This document shows positions 23,165 to 30,916 of a DNA stretch of 35,105 nucleotides, piece after piece. The translations under genes and the position numbers were made by a program. Within the stretch, counting starts at the first letter, position 1, and the number at the start of each line of letters is the position of its first letter. Source of the DNA: Xylanibacter ruminicola (GTDB taxonomy: Bacteria; Bacteroidota; Bacteroidia; Bacteroidales; Bacteroidaceae); contig SUYC01000024.1 in NCBI GenBank assembly GCA_015060625.1, forward strand, positions 1 to 35,105, written 5' to 3'. The notes under the pieces were generated by a model. That model made no database searches and had not been told where the DNA came from. It saw only the letters and a list, made by a program, of their open reading frames with translations.

Positions 23165-25205
23165 CCTGCTGACAGTACTTTCGCTGCCCATCCTCGCTTG
23201 TGCCTGGAGCGATCCCACCAACCCCTACCTGTTCAGCATGTATCAGCAAAACGATTTCAAGAACCGTGTAGAACGTATCTGCAACGACAATTGGAAGGCC
23301 TATCTGGGTTCTACCGAAGAGTACTTCTGGTTTAATGCCGACGATGCCATCAATGCTGCCCGCAGAAAGGGCGATGTGCTGATGGTGAGCTACCTGCAGA
23401 ACCTGAAGAAATACCTGAACTGTGTGGACATAGAACAGCGCAAGCAGTACGAGTGGGACTATCCCACTAAAAAAGCCATCGCCACCCAGCAGCGTAACCT
23501 GCAAACCGTACGCACCTATGCCTTAGGCAAAACCAAGAGTAAGCTACGCTCACAACACGCCCTACTGTATATGCGTTGTAACATGATGCTGGGTCGCCAT
23601 CAGGACAATATCAACTTCTGGCAGCAGACTGCCAGCAGGTATATCGAGACCGTATATAAGGATATGATGAAGAACATCTATGCCGGTGCCCTCTATAAGA
23701 GCGGTCGCACAGCCGAAGCTGGCGAACTGTTTGCCGAGATGGACGACTACGAGAGTCTGATGACCATCTACTACCAGAAACGCTCGTTCCAGGCTATCAG
23801 ACAGCAGTACCAGCAGCATCCCAATGCCAAAGTTCTGCCATTCCTGCTACAGGACTTTGTGAACAATGCCCAGGAAGCCGAAGATGCCAAGAACGAAGGC
23901 AATATCGGCGGCAAACTCTTTATCCGCGATATCAACCAGCAGGAGTCGCAGCAGATGCAACAGTTCTGCGAACAGGTGGTGCGCGAGGGCAAGACCACAA
24001 CGCCCACGATGTGGATGAGTGCCAAAGCCTGGCTCGAATATCTGGCTGGTCAGCAGCAAGCCGCACTGAAGGATATCAATGCTGCCATGAAGTTGGATGG
24101 CACCGACCGTATGAAAGACAATGCCCGCGTGCTGAAGCTGTTTATCACCACCGCCACCGCCAAACCCAGCGACAGCTTTGATGCCTACTTTGCCGAAGAA
24201 CTGGCATGGCTCCTGTCGAAGCAGCAGACTGCCGATGGTTTCTTCGACCATGCGATGCGCCGACTCTCACATCAGGCCATCGTGCCTCACTATCAGCACA
24301 AGCCCGAACAGCAGTTAGCGCTGATGATCATCACGGGCAATACCGATTACCTTGAGCGCATCGACACCATGCCTGTGGCCAATCTGGAGAAATTCTATCA
24401 CTACACCAAGACTGCAGGTAAAAAATCATTCGACCAGTTCCTGCTGCGCCAACTGCATCTCAACGACACATCGCTGGTTGAGCTTATCGGCACAAAATAT
24501 ATGCGACTGGCCCAATGGGACAAAGCCATCAAATGGCTCAGTCCCCTGCCTGTCGGCTACTTCAATCAGCAGCACAACAACGAATACCGCTATTATTCGC
24601 TCATGCGCCGATACGATATTGAGCCCTGGATAACCCGTCAGTGGCTGGACACCAACAAGGCCTACGAGCATACCTACACCTGGAAAAAGAATATCAAACT
24701 CGACTTCTGCCAAGAGATGCAGTCGTTAGAGAGTGCTCTGAACCTGCTGCAGGGTCAGGCCTACGAACAGCGCTGCTATGAGTTGGCCGTAAGATATGCC
24801 CAGGCCAGCATCAAGGGCGACTGCTGGTGGTTGTTACGAGATGCCAAGAGTGCTTACGACTCGGTACGTGTCAACGAGACCGACTTCGGTGCCAAGGCCG
24901 TAGAGCTATTACAGCGCACAGCCTCGTCGGCGAATAAGGACCTGAAACTGAAAGCCCTGTTTGCCATGGGCTGGCAGGAACTCTACAATGCCACCCCCGG
25001 CGCCAAGTTATGGCGCGCCGACGAATGGGACGACCAGCAAGCCGACTATGTACGTAAGTACTACAGCGGAGCGGCTCAATTCCGTGCCTACCAGAGTGTA
25101 TTTGCTCTCACCGGTCCATCTGCCAGCCAACCAACCTATATCAACAAGTGCGATGAGTACCAACAGTTCCGCAAATACTACACCAAGCATAAAACGGGGA
25201 TTTAG
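23142..25205 (+). CDS. Large exported helical (TPR-like) protein, unknown function
   Basis: A 687-residue protein with a signal peptide (1-21; a Cys20 in PILACAW could be lipidated). The rest is almost all helical, with TPR-like pairs such as AGALYKSGRTAEAGELFAEM near 185-205 and TKYMRLAQWDKAIKWLSPLP near 447-466. Many Gln, Tyr and Trp residues occur and no catalytic motif is seen. The ATG lies 23 bp inside the preceding lipoprotein gene, so translation is coupled. It may be a scaffold for that lipoprotein in the periplasm or at the outer membrane; no function is assigned. Confidence 0.75.
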   Translation: MKRFIIISLLTVLSLPILACAWSDPTNPYLFSMYQQNDFKNRVERICNDNWKAYLGSTEEYFWFNADDAINAARRKGDVLMVSYLQNLKKYLNCVDIEQRKQYEWDYPTKKAIATQQRNLQTVRTYALGKTKSKLRSQHALLYMRCNMMLGRHQDNINFWQQTASRYIETVYKDMMKNIYAGALYKSGRTAEAGELFAEMDDYESLMTIYYQKRSFQAIRQQYQQHPNAKVLPFLLQDFVNNAQEAEDAKNEGNIGGKLFIRDINQQESQQMQQFCEQVVREGKTTTPTMWMSAKAWLEYLAGQQQAALKDINAAMKLDGTDRMKDNARVLKLFITTATAKPSDSFDAYFAEELAWLLSKQQTADGFFDHAMRRLSHQAIVPHYQHKPEQQLALMIITGNTDYLERIDTMPVANLEKFYHYTKTAGKKSFDQFLLRQLHLNDTSLVELIGTKYMRLAQWDKAIKWLSPLPVGYFNQQHNNEYRYYSLMRRYDIEPWITRQWLDTNKAYEHTYTWKKNIKLDFCQEMQSLESALNLLQGQAYEQRCYELAVRYAQASIKGDCWWLLRDAKSAYDSVRVNETDFGAKAVELLQRTASSANKDLKLKALFAMGWQELYNATPGAKLWRADEWDDQQADYVRKYYSGAAQFRAYQSVFALTGPSASQPTYINKCDEYQQFRKYYTKHKTGI

Positions 25206-25248
25206 TAAAAATTATCCCTTTTTATGCTTATAATTAAAAAAAATGAAC

Positions 25249-25256
25249 TACCTTTG
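25249..25256 (+). promoter_or_regulatory. -7 element of tRNA-Pro
   Basis: TACCTTTG, a perfect -7 box, stands 18 bp before the mature tRNA 5' end. Transcription should start near 25263. Confidence 0.6.
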
Positions 25257-25273
25257 CAGACGATTTTTAGAAT

Positions 25274-25346
25274 CGGGATGTAGCGCAGTTGGTAGCGCAC
25301 TACGTTCGGGACGTAGGGGTCGGGCGTTCGAGTCGCCTCATCCCGA
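25274..25346 (+). tRNA. tRNA-Pro (anticodon CGG)
   Basis: The 73-nt cloverleaf folds fully. The acceptor stem is CGGGATG with CATCCCG, the D stem GCGC/GCGC, the anticodon stem CTACG/CGTAG with loop TTCGGGA (anticodon CGG, reads CCG), and the T arm GGGCG-TTCGAGT-CGCCT. The discriminator is A, and CCA is not fully encoded (CCT follows). Confidence 0.96.
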
Positions 25347-25359
25347 CCTAGAGCAAGAG

Positions 25360-25391
25360 AGGTGACTGTGTAAAAACAGGCACCTTTTTTC
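25360..25391 (+). terminator. Intrinsic terminator after tRNA-Pro
   Basis: AGGTG-A-CTGT (25360-25369) pairs with ACAG-G-CACCT (25376-25385), with one internal mismatch, followed by six or more T residues. Confidence 0.8.
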
Positions 25392-25440
25392 TGCTTTATG
25401 TATATAATTTCATTCAGAACTGCATTTTTTTGCGTTTTTG

Positions 25441-25472
25441 TTTGGTTGTTACGCCAAAATTGAATAAATTTG
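25441..25472 (+). promoter_or_regulatory. Promoter of korAB
   Basis: TTTG (25441-25444), a 20-bp spacer and TAAATTTG (25465-25472) match the Bacteroidota consensus exactly. Transcription should start near 25479, about 35 nt before ATG 25514. Confidence 0.75.
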
Positions 25473-25513
25473 CACCCCGTAAGTTAGAAACGTTAGAAAC
25501 AAAACTGATTATT

Positions 25514-27358
25514 ATGGCAGAAACATTGGAAGTGAAGGAGCTTGACCAAGTGGTTGTACGCTTCTCAGGTGACTCCGGCGACGGTATGCAGCTTGCTGGA
25601 AACATCTTCTCTACGGTCAGTGCCACCGTTGGTAACGGCATTTCAACATTCCCCGACTATCCAGCCGACATCCGCGCCCCGCAAGGTTCGCTCACTGGTG
25701 TATCAGGTTTCCAGGTACACATCGGTGCTGGTAAGGTTTACACCCCTGGTGATAAGTGCGACGTGCTCGTAGCCATGAACGCAGCCGCATTGAAGACACA
25801 GTATCGTTACGCCAAGCCAGGTGCAACGATTATTATCGACACCGACTCATTCGGTCCTAAGGATCTGGAGAAAGCCCAGTTTGCTACCGAGGATTACCTC
25901 GGCGAGATGGGTATCGACCCCGACCGCGTGATCCAGTGCCCACTCACCACCATGGTGAAAGATTGTCTGGCCGACAGCGGCATGGACAACAAGGCAATGC
26001 TGAAATGCAGAAACATGTTTGCACTGGGACTGGTTTGCTGGTTGTTCGACCGCGACCTGAACCTCGTAGCCAACTTCCTGCGTGAAAAGTTTGCCAAGAA
26101 GCCCGCTATCGCCGAGGCTAACATCAAGGTGATTCAGGCTGGTTGGGACTACGGTCACAACACCCACTCAAGCGCTATCAATGTTTATCGCGTAGAAACC
26201 AAGGAGAAGACTCCCGGACGCTATATGGATATCACTGGTAACAAGGCCACCGCTTACGGCTTCATCGCCGCTGCCGAAAAAGCTGGACTGCGCCTCTACC
26301 TGGGTTCTTATCCTATCACCCCTGCCACCGACGTCCTGCACGAGCTCAGTAAGCACAAGTCGTGCGGTGTTATTACCGTTCAGTGTGAGGATGAAATCTC
26401 TGGTTGTGCCTCGGCTCTCGGTGCTTCGTTCGCCGGTGCACTGGGCGTTACCTCAACCTCTGGTCCTGGCGTCTGCTTGAAGAGCGAGGCCATGAACCTG
26501 GCTGTGATTATGGAGCTGCCACTCGTGGTGCTCGACGTACAGCGTGGTGGTCCTGCTACCGGTCTGCCAACCAAGAGCGAGCAGACCGACCTGCTGCAGG
26601 CCCTCTTCGGTCGTAACGGTGAGAGCCCCATGCCCGTGATGGCAGCCACCAGTCCTGCCGACTGTTTCGACGCTGCTTACCAGGCTGCCAAGATAGCTCT
26701 TGAGCACATGACACCTGTGGTACTGCTCACCGATGCTTATATCGCTAATGGTTCTGGTGCTTTCAAACTGCCAGAGATGGCCAAGCTCGATGCCATTAAT
26801 CCTCCTTACGTTCCAGAGGAGCTGAAGGGTAAGTGGACACCTTACATGCGTGCTGAGAACGGTACCCGCTATTGGGCTGTTCCTGGTCGCGAGGGCTTTG
26901 CTCACATCCTGGGTGGACTGGAGAAAGACTCTAACACAGGTGCTATCTCTACCAACCCAGAGAACCACGATTTGATGACTCGTCTGCGCCAGCAGAAGAT
27001 TGACAATATCCAGGTGCCCGACCTTGAAGTTGAGGGCGATGCCGATGCCGACCTGCTGATTGTTGGTTTCGGTTCAACCTATGGTCACCTGCACTCTGCT
27101 ATGGATGAGCTGAAGGCTAAGGGCTATAAGGTAGCTCAGGCTCAGTTCAAGTATCTGAACCCACTGCCAAAGAACACTGCCGCTGTCATGAAGAAGTACA
27201 AGAAGGTAGTTGTTGCCGAGCAGAACATGGGTCAGTTGGCCGCTTACCTCCGTATGAAGGTGGATGGCTTTGTACCTTACCAGTTCAATCAGGTCAAGGG
27301 CCAGCCCTTCGTAGTAGAAGAACTTGTTAATGCGTTCGAAGAGATAATTAAAAAATAA
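25514..27358 (+). CDS. korA: 2-oxoacid:ferredoxin oxidoreductase, alpha (gamma-alpha fused)
   Basis: A 614-residue subunit. The N-terminal part (about 12-190, RFSGDSGDGMQLAGN) is the POR gamma-type domain. The centre (about 220-450, with LYLGSYPITPATDVLHEL and GPGVCLKSEAMNLAVI) is the pyrimidine-binding alpha domain. The rest is the transketolase C-terminal-like part. With KorB it decarboxylates a 2-oxoacid, most likely 2-oxoglutarate, and passes electrons to ferredoxin; in Prevotella the reaction can also run reductively. ATG 25514 is chosen because the promoter leader ends just before it and MAETLEVKEL is a normal family start. korB follows after 75 nt. Confidence 0.94.
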   Translation: MAETLEVKELDQVVVRFSGDSGDGMQLAGNIFSTVSATVGNGISTFPDYPADIRAPQGSLTGVSGFQVHIGAGKVYTPGDKCDVLVAMNAAALKTQYRYAKPGATIIIDTDSFGPKDLEKAQFATEDYLGEMGIDPDRVIQCPLTTMVKDCLADSGMDNKAMLKCRNMFALGLVCWLFDRDLNLVANFLREKFAKKPAIAEANIKVIQAGWDYGHNTHSSAINVYRVETKEKTPGRYMDITGNKATAYGFIAAAEKAGLRLYLGSYPITPATDVLHELSKHKSCGVITVQCEDEISGCASALGASFAGALGVTSTSGPGVCLKSEAMNLAVIMELPLVVLDVQRGGPATGLPTKSEQTDLLQALFGRNGESPMPVMAATSPADCFDAAYQAAKIALEHMTPVVLLTDAYIANGSGAFKLPEMAKLDAINPPYVPEELKGKWTPYMRAENGTRYWAVPGREGFAHILGGLEKDSNTGAISTNPENHDLMTRLRQQKIDNIQVPDLEVEGDADADLLIVGFGSTYGHLHSAMDELKAKGYKVAQAQFKYLNPLPKNTAAVMKKYKKVVVAEQNMGQLAAYLRMKVDGFVPYQFNQVKGQPFVVEELVNAFEEIIKK

Positions 27359-27422
27359 ACACAGAGAAACAGAGATACAGAGTTAAAAATCTCCGTGACT
27401 TTGTACCTCTGTGTTGAAAAAA
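27359..27422. repeat. Octamer repeat and hairpin between korA and korB
   Basis: Three 8-bp units, ACACAGAG, AAACAGAG and ATACAGAG, begin right after the korA stop. A complementary CTCTGTGT lies at about 27408-27415, so the gap can form a long imperfect hairpin. It lacks a T-run and probably does not end transcription. Confidence 0.55.
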
Positions 27423-27433
27423 GAGAAAAGATT

Positions 27434-28438
27434 ATGGAATATACAGCACAAGATTTTAAGAAAGGTCAGCCCCGTTGGTGCCCAGGTTGTGGCGACCACT
27501 TCTTCCTGGCCTCACTCCATAAGGCTATGGCCGAGATTGGCGTAGCTCCCGAGAACGTAGCAGTCATCTCAGGTATCGGCTGTTCAAGCCGTCTGCCTCA
27601 CTATATGGCTACCTATGGTATGAATACCATCCACGGTCGTGCCGCTGCCATTGCTACCGGCGCTAAGGTTGCTAACCCCAACCTGACCATTTGGCAGGTT
27701 TCAGGTGATGGTGACGGACTGGCTATCGGTGGTAACCACTTTATTCATGCCAACCGTCGTAACATCGACCTGAACATGATTCTGCTCAACAACCGTATCT
27801 ACGGTCTGACCAAAGGTCAGTACTCTCCTACCTCACCCCGTGGCTTCGTATCTAAGTCGAGCCCTTACGGAACCGTTGAGGATCCCTTCCGTCCTGCCGA
27901 GCTCTGCTTCGGTGCCCGCGGACATTTCTTTGCCCGTTGCGTGGCTACCGATGCCAAGGGAACAGTAGAGGTGCTGAAGGCTGCCTACGAGCACAAAGGT
28001 GCCAGCGTGACCGAGGTTCTGCAGAACTGTGTGATCTTCAACGACCACTGCCACGATGTTGTTTATAACAACGAGGGTCGTAAGAAGAACGCCATCTATG
28101 TGAAGCACGGCGAGAAGCTGGTATTCGGCGAGAACAACGAGTTCGGACTCGTACAGCAGGGCTTCGGACTGAAGGTGGTTGAGATTGGCAAGGATGGCTA
28201 TACCATCGATGATGTACTGGTTCACGATGCTCACTGCGAGGACAACACGCTGCAGCTGAAGTTAGCCATGATGACTCCTGAGGATGGATTCCCCATCGCA
28301 CTCGGTGTGATTCGCGATGTTGAGGCTCCTACCTACAACGATGCCGTACATGCTCAGCTTGCTGAGGTATCGGCTCAGAAGAAGTATCACAACTTCGAAG
28401 AGCTGCTTGAAACCAACGACATCTGGGAGGTAAAATAA
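27434..28438 (+). CDS. korB: 2-oxoacid:ferredoxin oxidoreductase, beta subunit
   Basis: A 334-residue subunit that binds thiamine pyrophosphate. CPGCGDH near residue 16 begins the family pattern. The GDGDGLAIGGNHF stretch near 94 followed by NIDLNMILLNNRIYG is the TPP/Mg motif, and GISGIGCSSR is typical. It has no ferredoxin domain. It forms the catalytic core with KorA and should share its transcript. ATG 27434 is used; an upstream TTG-type start would lie inside the repeat of the gap. Confidence 0.94.
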   Translation: MEYTAQDFKKGQPRWCPGCGDHFFLASLHKAMAEIGVAPENVAVISGIGCSSRLPHYMATYGMNTIHGRAAAIATGAKVANPNLTIWQVSGDGDGLAIGGNHFIHANRRNIDLNMILLNNRIYGLTKGQYSPTSPRGFVSKSSPYGTVEDPFRPAELCFGARGHFFARCVATDAKGTVEVLKAAYEHKGASVTEVLQNCVIFNDHCHDVVYNNEGRKKNAIYVKHGEKLVFGENNEFGLVQQGFGLKVVEIGKDGYTIDDVLVHDAHCEDNTLQLKLAMMTPEDGFPIALGVIRDVEAPTYNDAVHAQLAEVSAQKKYHNFEELLETNDIWEVK

Positions 28439-28467
28439 CCCGCGAGTTTTGCAAACTCCACATATCA

Positions 28468-28506
28468 ATCATCCCCATGGCAAATCGCCGTGGGGATGAT
28501 TTTTGT
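28468..28506 (+). terminator. Intrinsic terminator after korB
   Basis: ATCATCCCCA (28468-28477) pairs with TGGGGATGAT (28491-28500), extended by GGC/GCC, and is followed by five T residues. Confidence 0.85.
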
Positions 28507-28532
28507 GTAAAAATACACTCAATCATTCAATT

Positions 28533-28570
28533 TTCTCTTAACTATTAATTCTTAATTCTTAATTTCTTAT
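28533..28570. repeat. TTAATTC/TTAACT heptamer repeat before DASS gene
   Basis: About five degenerate 7-bp units (CTTAACT, ATTAATT, CTTAATT, CTTAATT) run up to the -7 box at 28571. The layout is the same as before murF. Confidence 0.55.
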
Positions 28571-28578
28571 TATCTTTG
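28571..28578 (+). promoter_or_regulatory. -7 element of the DASS transporter gene
   Basis: TATCTTTG matches the -7 box; the upstream position of a -33 box is occupied by the TTAATTC repeat. Leader to ATG 28630 is about 45 nt. Confidence 0.55.
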
Positions 28579-28629
28579 CGCTCGATTTTTTACTTAAAAC
28601 CAAATAATAAATAATAACTTTCGAACAAT

Positions 28630-30135
28630 ATGTTTCACATTTACGAAGGATTTCATCTCGTAGAGACGTATCATAAGATACGCCACGATCGTAAGTATCA
28701 TCCTGCTGATGGTACCAAACGAGCTATCAAGATTGCACTGGTAGCCCTCGTCACTCTCTTACTTTGGAATATGCCTGCCGACTGGTTTGGCATCCAGAAC
28801 CTGACAGTTATTCAGCAGCGTGTCATCGCTATCTTTGCGTTTGCAACATTGATGTGGATCCTCGAGATTGTTTCATCGTGGGCAACATCTATTGCAATTA
28901 TCGTATTGATGCTGCTATTCTGCTCCGACAGCGGAATCAAACCGATGGTAGACCCCGAAGTTGTAGGAAAATTGCTCTCTTATAAAGGAGTGATGGCATC
29001 ATTTGCCGACCCTATCATCATGCTGTTTATCGGTGGATTCGTACTGGCTATCGCCGCCACCAAGACCGGTCTCGACGCCCAGTTGGCCAAGGTGTTGCTG
29101 CGCCCATTCGGTACACGTAGTGAGATGGTGCTCTTAGGATTCCTGCTCATCACGGGTCTGTTCTCTATGTTTGTATCAAACACTGCTACAGCAGCTATGA
29201 TGCTCACATTCCTCACCCCTGTATTCCACCAGTTGCCTCCCGAAGGTAAAGGACGCATGGCGCTGGCCATGAGTATCCCTGTGGCTGCCAACCTGGGTGG
29301 TATGGGTACCCCTATCGGTACACCTCCAAACTCTATTGCACTGAAGTATCTGAACGATCCTGAGGGATTGAATATGGGACTTGGTTTCGGACAGTGGATG
29401 ATGTTCATGTTCCCACTGGTTATCCTGCTGCTGTTTATCAGCTGGCGCCTGCTGCTCAAGCTCTTCCCATTCAGTCAGAAGACGATTGAACTGAAGATTG
29501 ATGGTGGCATGCAGAAGGGTTTCCAGACCACTGTAGTTATCGTCACCTTTATCATCACCGTACTGCTCTGGCTGTCGGACCGCGTTACTGGCATCAATGC
29601 CAACACCGTAGCTCTGATACCATTCTGTGTTTTTGCACTCACTGGTGTGATCAACAAGCGCGACTTGGAGCAGATCAACTGGAGTGTAATCTGGATGGTA
29701 GCCGGTGGTTTCGCACTGGGTTACGGACTGAATTCTTCAGGTTTGGCAGCCAATGCCGTAGAGAGCATCCCATTCGGCGAATTCTCACCACTGCTTATCC
29801 TGCTTATCGGCGGTGCTATCTGTTACCTGCTCAGTAACTTCATCTCTAACTCGGCCACAGCAGCACTGCTCATGCCTATCCTGGCTATCGTTTGTGGTGC
29901 CATGGGCGACAAGCTGGCTCCTATCGGCGGTACACCAACCGTACTGATCGGTGTAGCCATCGCAGCATCAAGCGCTATGATTCTGCCTATCTCTACCCCA
30001 CCAAACGCACTGGCATTTGCTACGGGCTATGTAAAGCAGAACGACATGGCTAAGATTGGTATCATCATGGGTATTGTTTCAATGGTATCAGGCTTCGGTC
30101 TGGTTTACCTGATGGGAACATTCCACCTCATATAA
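28630..30135 (+). CDS. DASS-family sodium:dicarboxylate symporter
   Basis: A 501-residue inner-membrane transporter of the divalent anion:sodium symporter (SLC13/VcINDY) family. The two family motifs are at Ser183-Asn184-Thr185 (SNTATAAMM) and Ser406-Asn407-Ser408 (SNSATAALLMP). The GTPIGTPPNSIAL stretch between them and PISTPPNALAF near the end line the binding site. Around eleven membrane segments are visible. Succinate, fumarate or malate is the probable cargo; sulfate or citrate relatives exist. It stands as a single gene between two strong terminators. The neighbouring korAB suggests use of the same C4/C5 acids. Confidence 0.9.
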   Translation: MFHIYEGFHLVETYHKIRHDRKYHPADGTKRAIKIALVALVTLLLWNMPADWFGIQNLTVIQQRVIAIFAFATLMWILEIVSSWATSIAIIVLMLLFCSDSGIKPMVDPEVVGKLLSYKGVMASFADPIIMLFIGGFVLAIAATKTGLDAQLAKVLLRPFGTRSEMVLLGFLLITGLFSMFVSNTATAAMMLTFLTPVFHQLPPEGKGRMALAMSIPVAANLGGMGTPIGTPPNSIALKYLNDPEGLNMGLGFGQWMMFMFPLVILLLFISWRLLLKLFPFSQKTIELKIDGGMQKGFQTTVVIVTFIITVLLWLSDRVTGINANTVALIPFCVFALTGVINKRDLEQINWSVIWMVAGGFALGYGLNSSGLAANAVESIPFGEFSPLLILLIGGAICYLLSNFISNSATAALLMPILAIVCGAMGDKLAPIGGTPTVLIGVAIAASSAMILPISTPPNALAFATGYVKQNDMAKIGIIMGIVSMVSGFGLVYLMGTFHLI

Positions 30136-30145
30136 ATAACTTAAA

Positions 30146-30185
30146 AATAAATCCCGTTCAAGTTTGAACGGGATTTATTTTTTTA
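30146..30185. terminator. Bidirectional terminator, DASS gene and upp
   Basis: A nearly perfect 16-bp stem (AATAAATCCCGTTCAA at 30146-30161 with its complement at 30164-30179) is followed by T residues; on the minus strand A-runs upstream give a U-tail. It serves both convergent genes, and the last bases touch the upp stop. Confidence 0.88.
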
Positions 30186-30842
30186 TAACTTCTCACCGTA
30201 GCACAGATCACCGCAATCGCCGAATCCTGGTACGATATACTTATGTTCGTTCATGCCTGGATCGACAGCAGCGCACCAGATGGTACTACCATCGGGGAGT
30301 GCACTCTTAACCACTTCAAGTCCCTCGGGAACAGCTATCACACAAGCAATATGGATTTTCTTGGGCTTACCGGTCTTAACCAGTGCCTCGATGCTGGCTG
30401 CCATAGAGCCGCCTGTAGCCAACATGGGATCGACAATCACCAGTGTTTTGCCCTTGGCACTTGGTGCAGCCAGATACTCGGTATGCACGCCCACCTCGGT
30501 ATGCTCACGGTTGGTGTACATACGATAAGCCGATACGAAAGCATTGTCGGCGTGGTCGAACACATTGATAAAACCCTCGTGGAAAGGCAGACCGGCACGC
30601 AGCACTGTGGCAATCAGCAGGTCTTCCTTTGGCAGCTGGATATCGATGGTGCCCAATGGTGTTGTAATAGTCTTGGGACGATACTCCAGAGTTTTCGACA
30701 ACTCGTAGGCCATCATCTCGCCCACACGCTTGATATTATGGCGGAACAACAGACGGTTTTTCTGATAGTTCTTGTCTCTCAACTCTGACATATATAGGTT
30801 GATGACAGAGTTCGTTTTGCTAAAATCTACTACTTCAATCAT
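30183..30842 (-). CDS. upp: Uracil phosphoribosyltransferase
   Basis: A 219-residue salvage enzyme that makes UMP from uracil and PRPP. The PRPP loop VIVDPMLATGGS near 125 and the uracil loop region YIVPGFGDCGD near the C-terminus identify it. A longer frame begins at 30863, but that ATG precedes the predicted transcription start (about 30854), so MIEVVDFSK at 30842 is taken as start. It is a single-gene transcript. Confidence 0.95.
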   Translation of the reverse strand: MIEVVDFSKTNSVINLYMSELRDKNYQKNRLLFRHNIKRVGEMMAYELSKTLEYRPKTITTPLGTIDIQLPKEDLLIATVLRAGLPFHEGFINVFDHADNAFVSAYRMYTNREHTEVGVHTEYLAAPSAKGKTLVIVDPMLATGGSMAASIEALVKTGKPKKIHIACVIAVPEGLEVVKSALPDGSTIWCAAVDPGMNEHKYIVPGFGDCGDLCYGEKL

Positions 30843-30860
30843 ATACTTACATTTTTGCGG

Positions 30861-30892
30861 CAAAAGTACAAATTTAAAATGACAGTGACAAG
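30861..30892 (-). promoter_or_regulatory. Promoter of upp
   Basis: On the minus strand: CTTG (30892-30889, one mismatch), a 20-bp spacer and TACTTTTG (30868-30861). Transcription should start near 30854, leaving about 12 nt before ATG 30842. Confidence 0.65.
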
Positions 30893-30916
30893 TTTTAATA
30901 GGAAAAACATGCTGAG

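Noticed and set aside
25430..25513. Longer korA start at 25430
   Set aside because: It lies upstream of the whole promoter; the extra residues do not resemble KorA.
27359..27422. CRISPR array or terminator between korA and korB
   Set aside because: The units are 8 bp without spacers, and no T-run follows the hairpin.
30843..30863. Longer upp start at 30863
   Set aside because: It lies upstream of the predicted transcription start, and its first residues are not found in uracil phosphoribosyltransferases.
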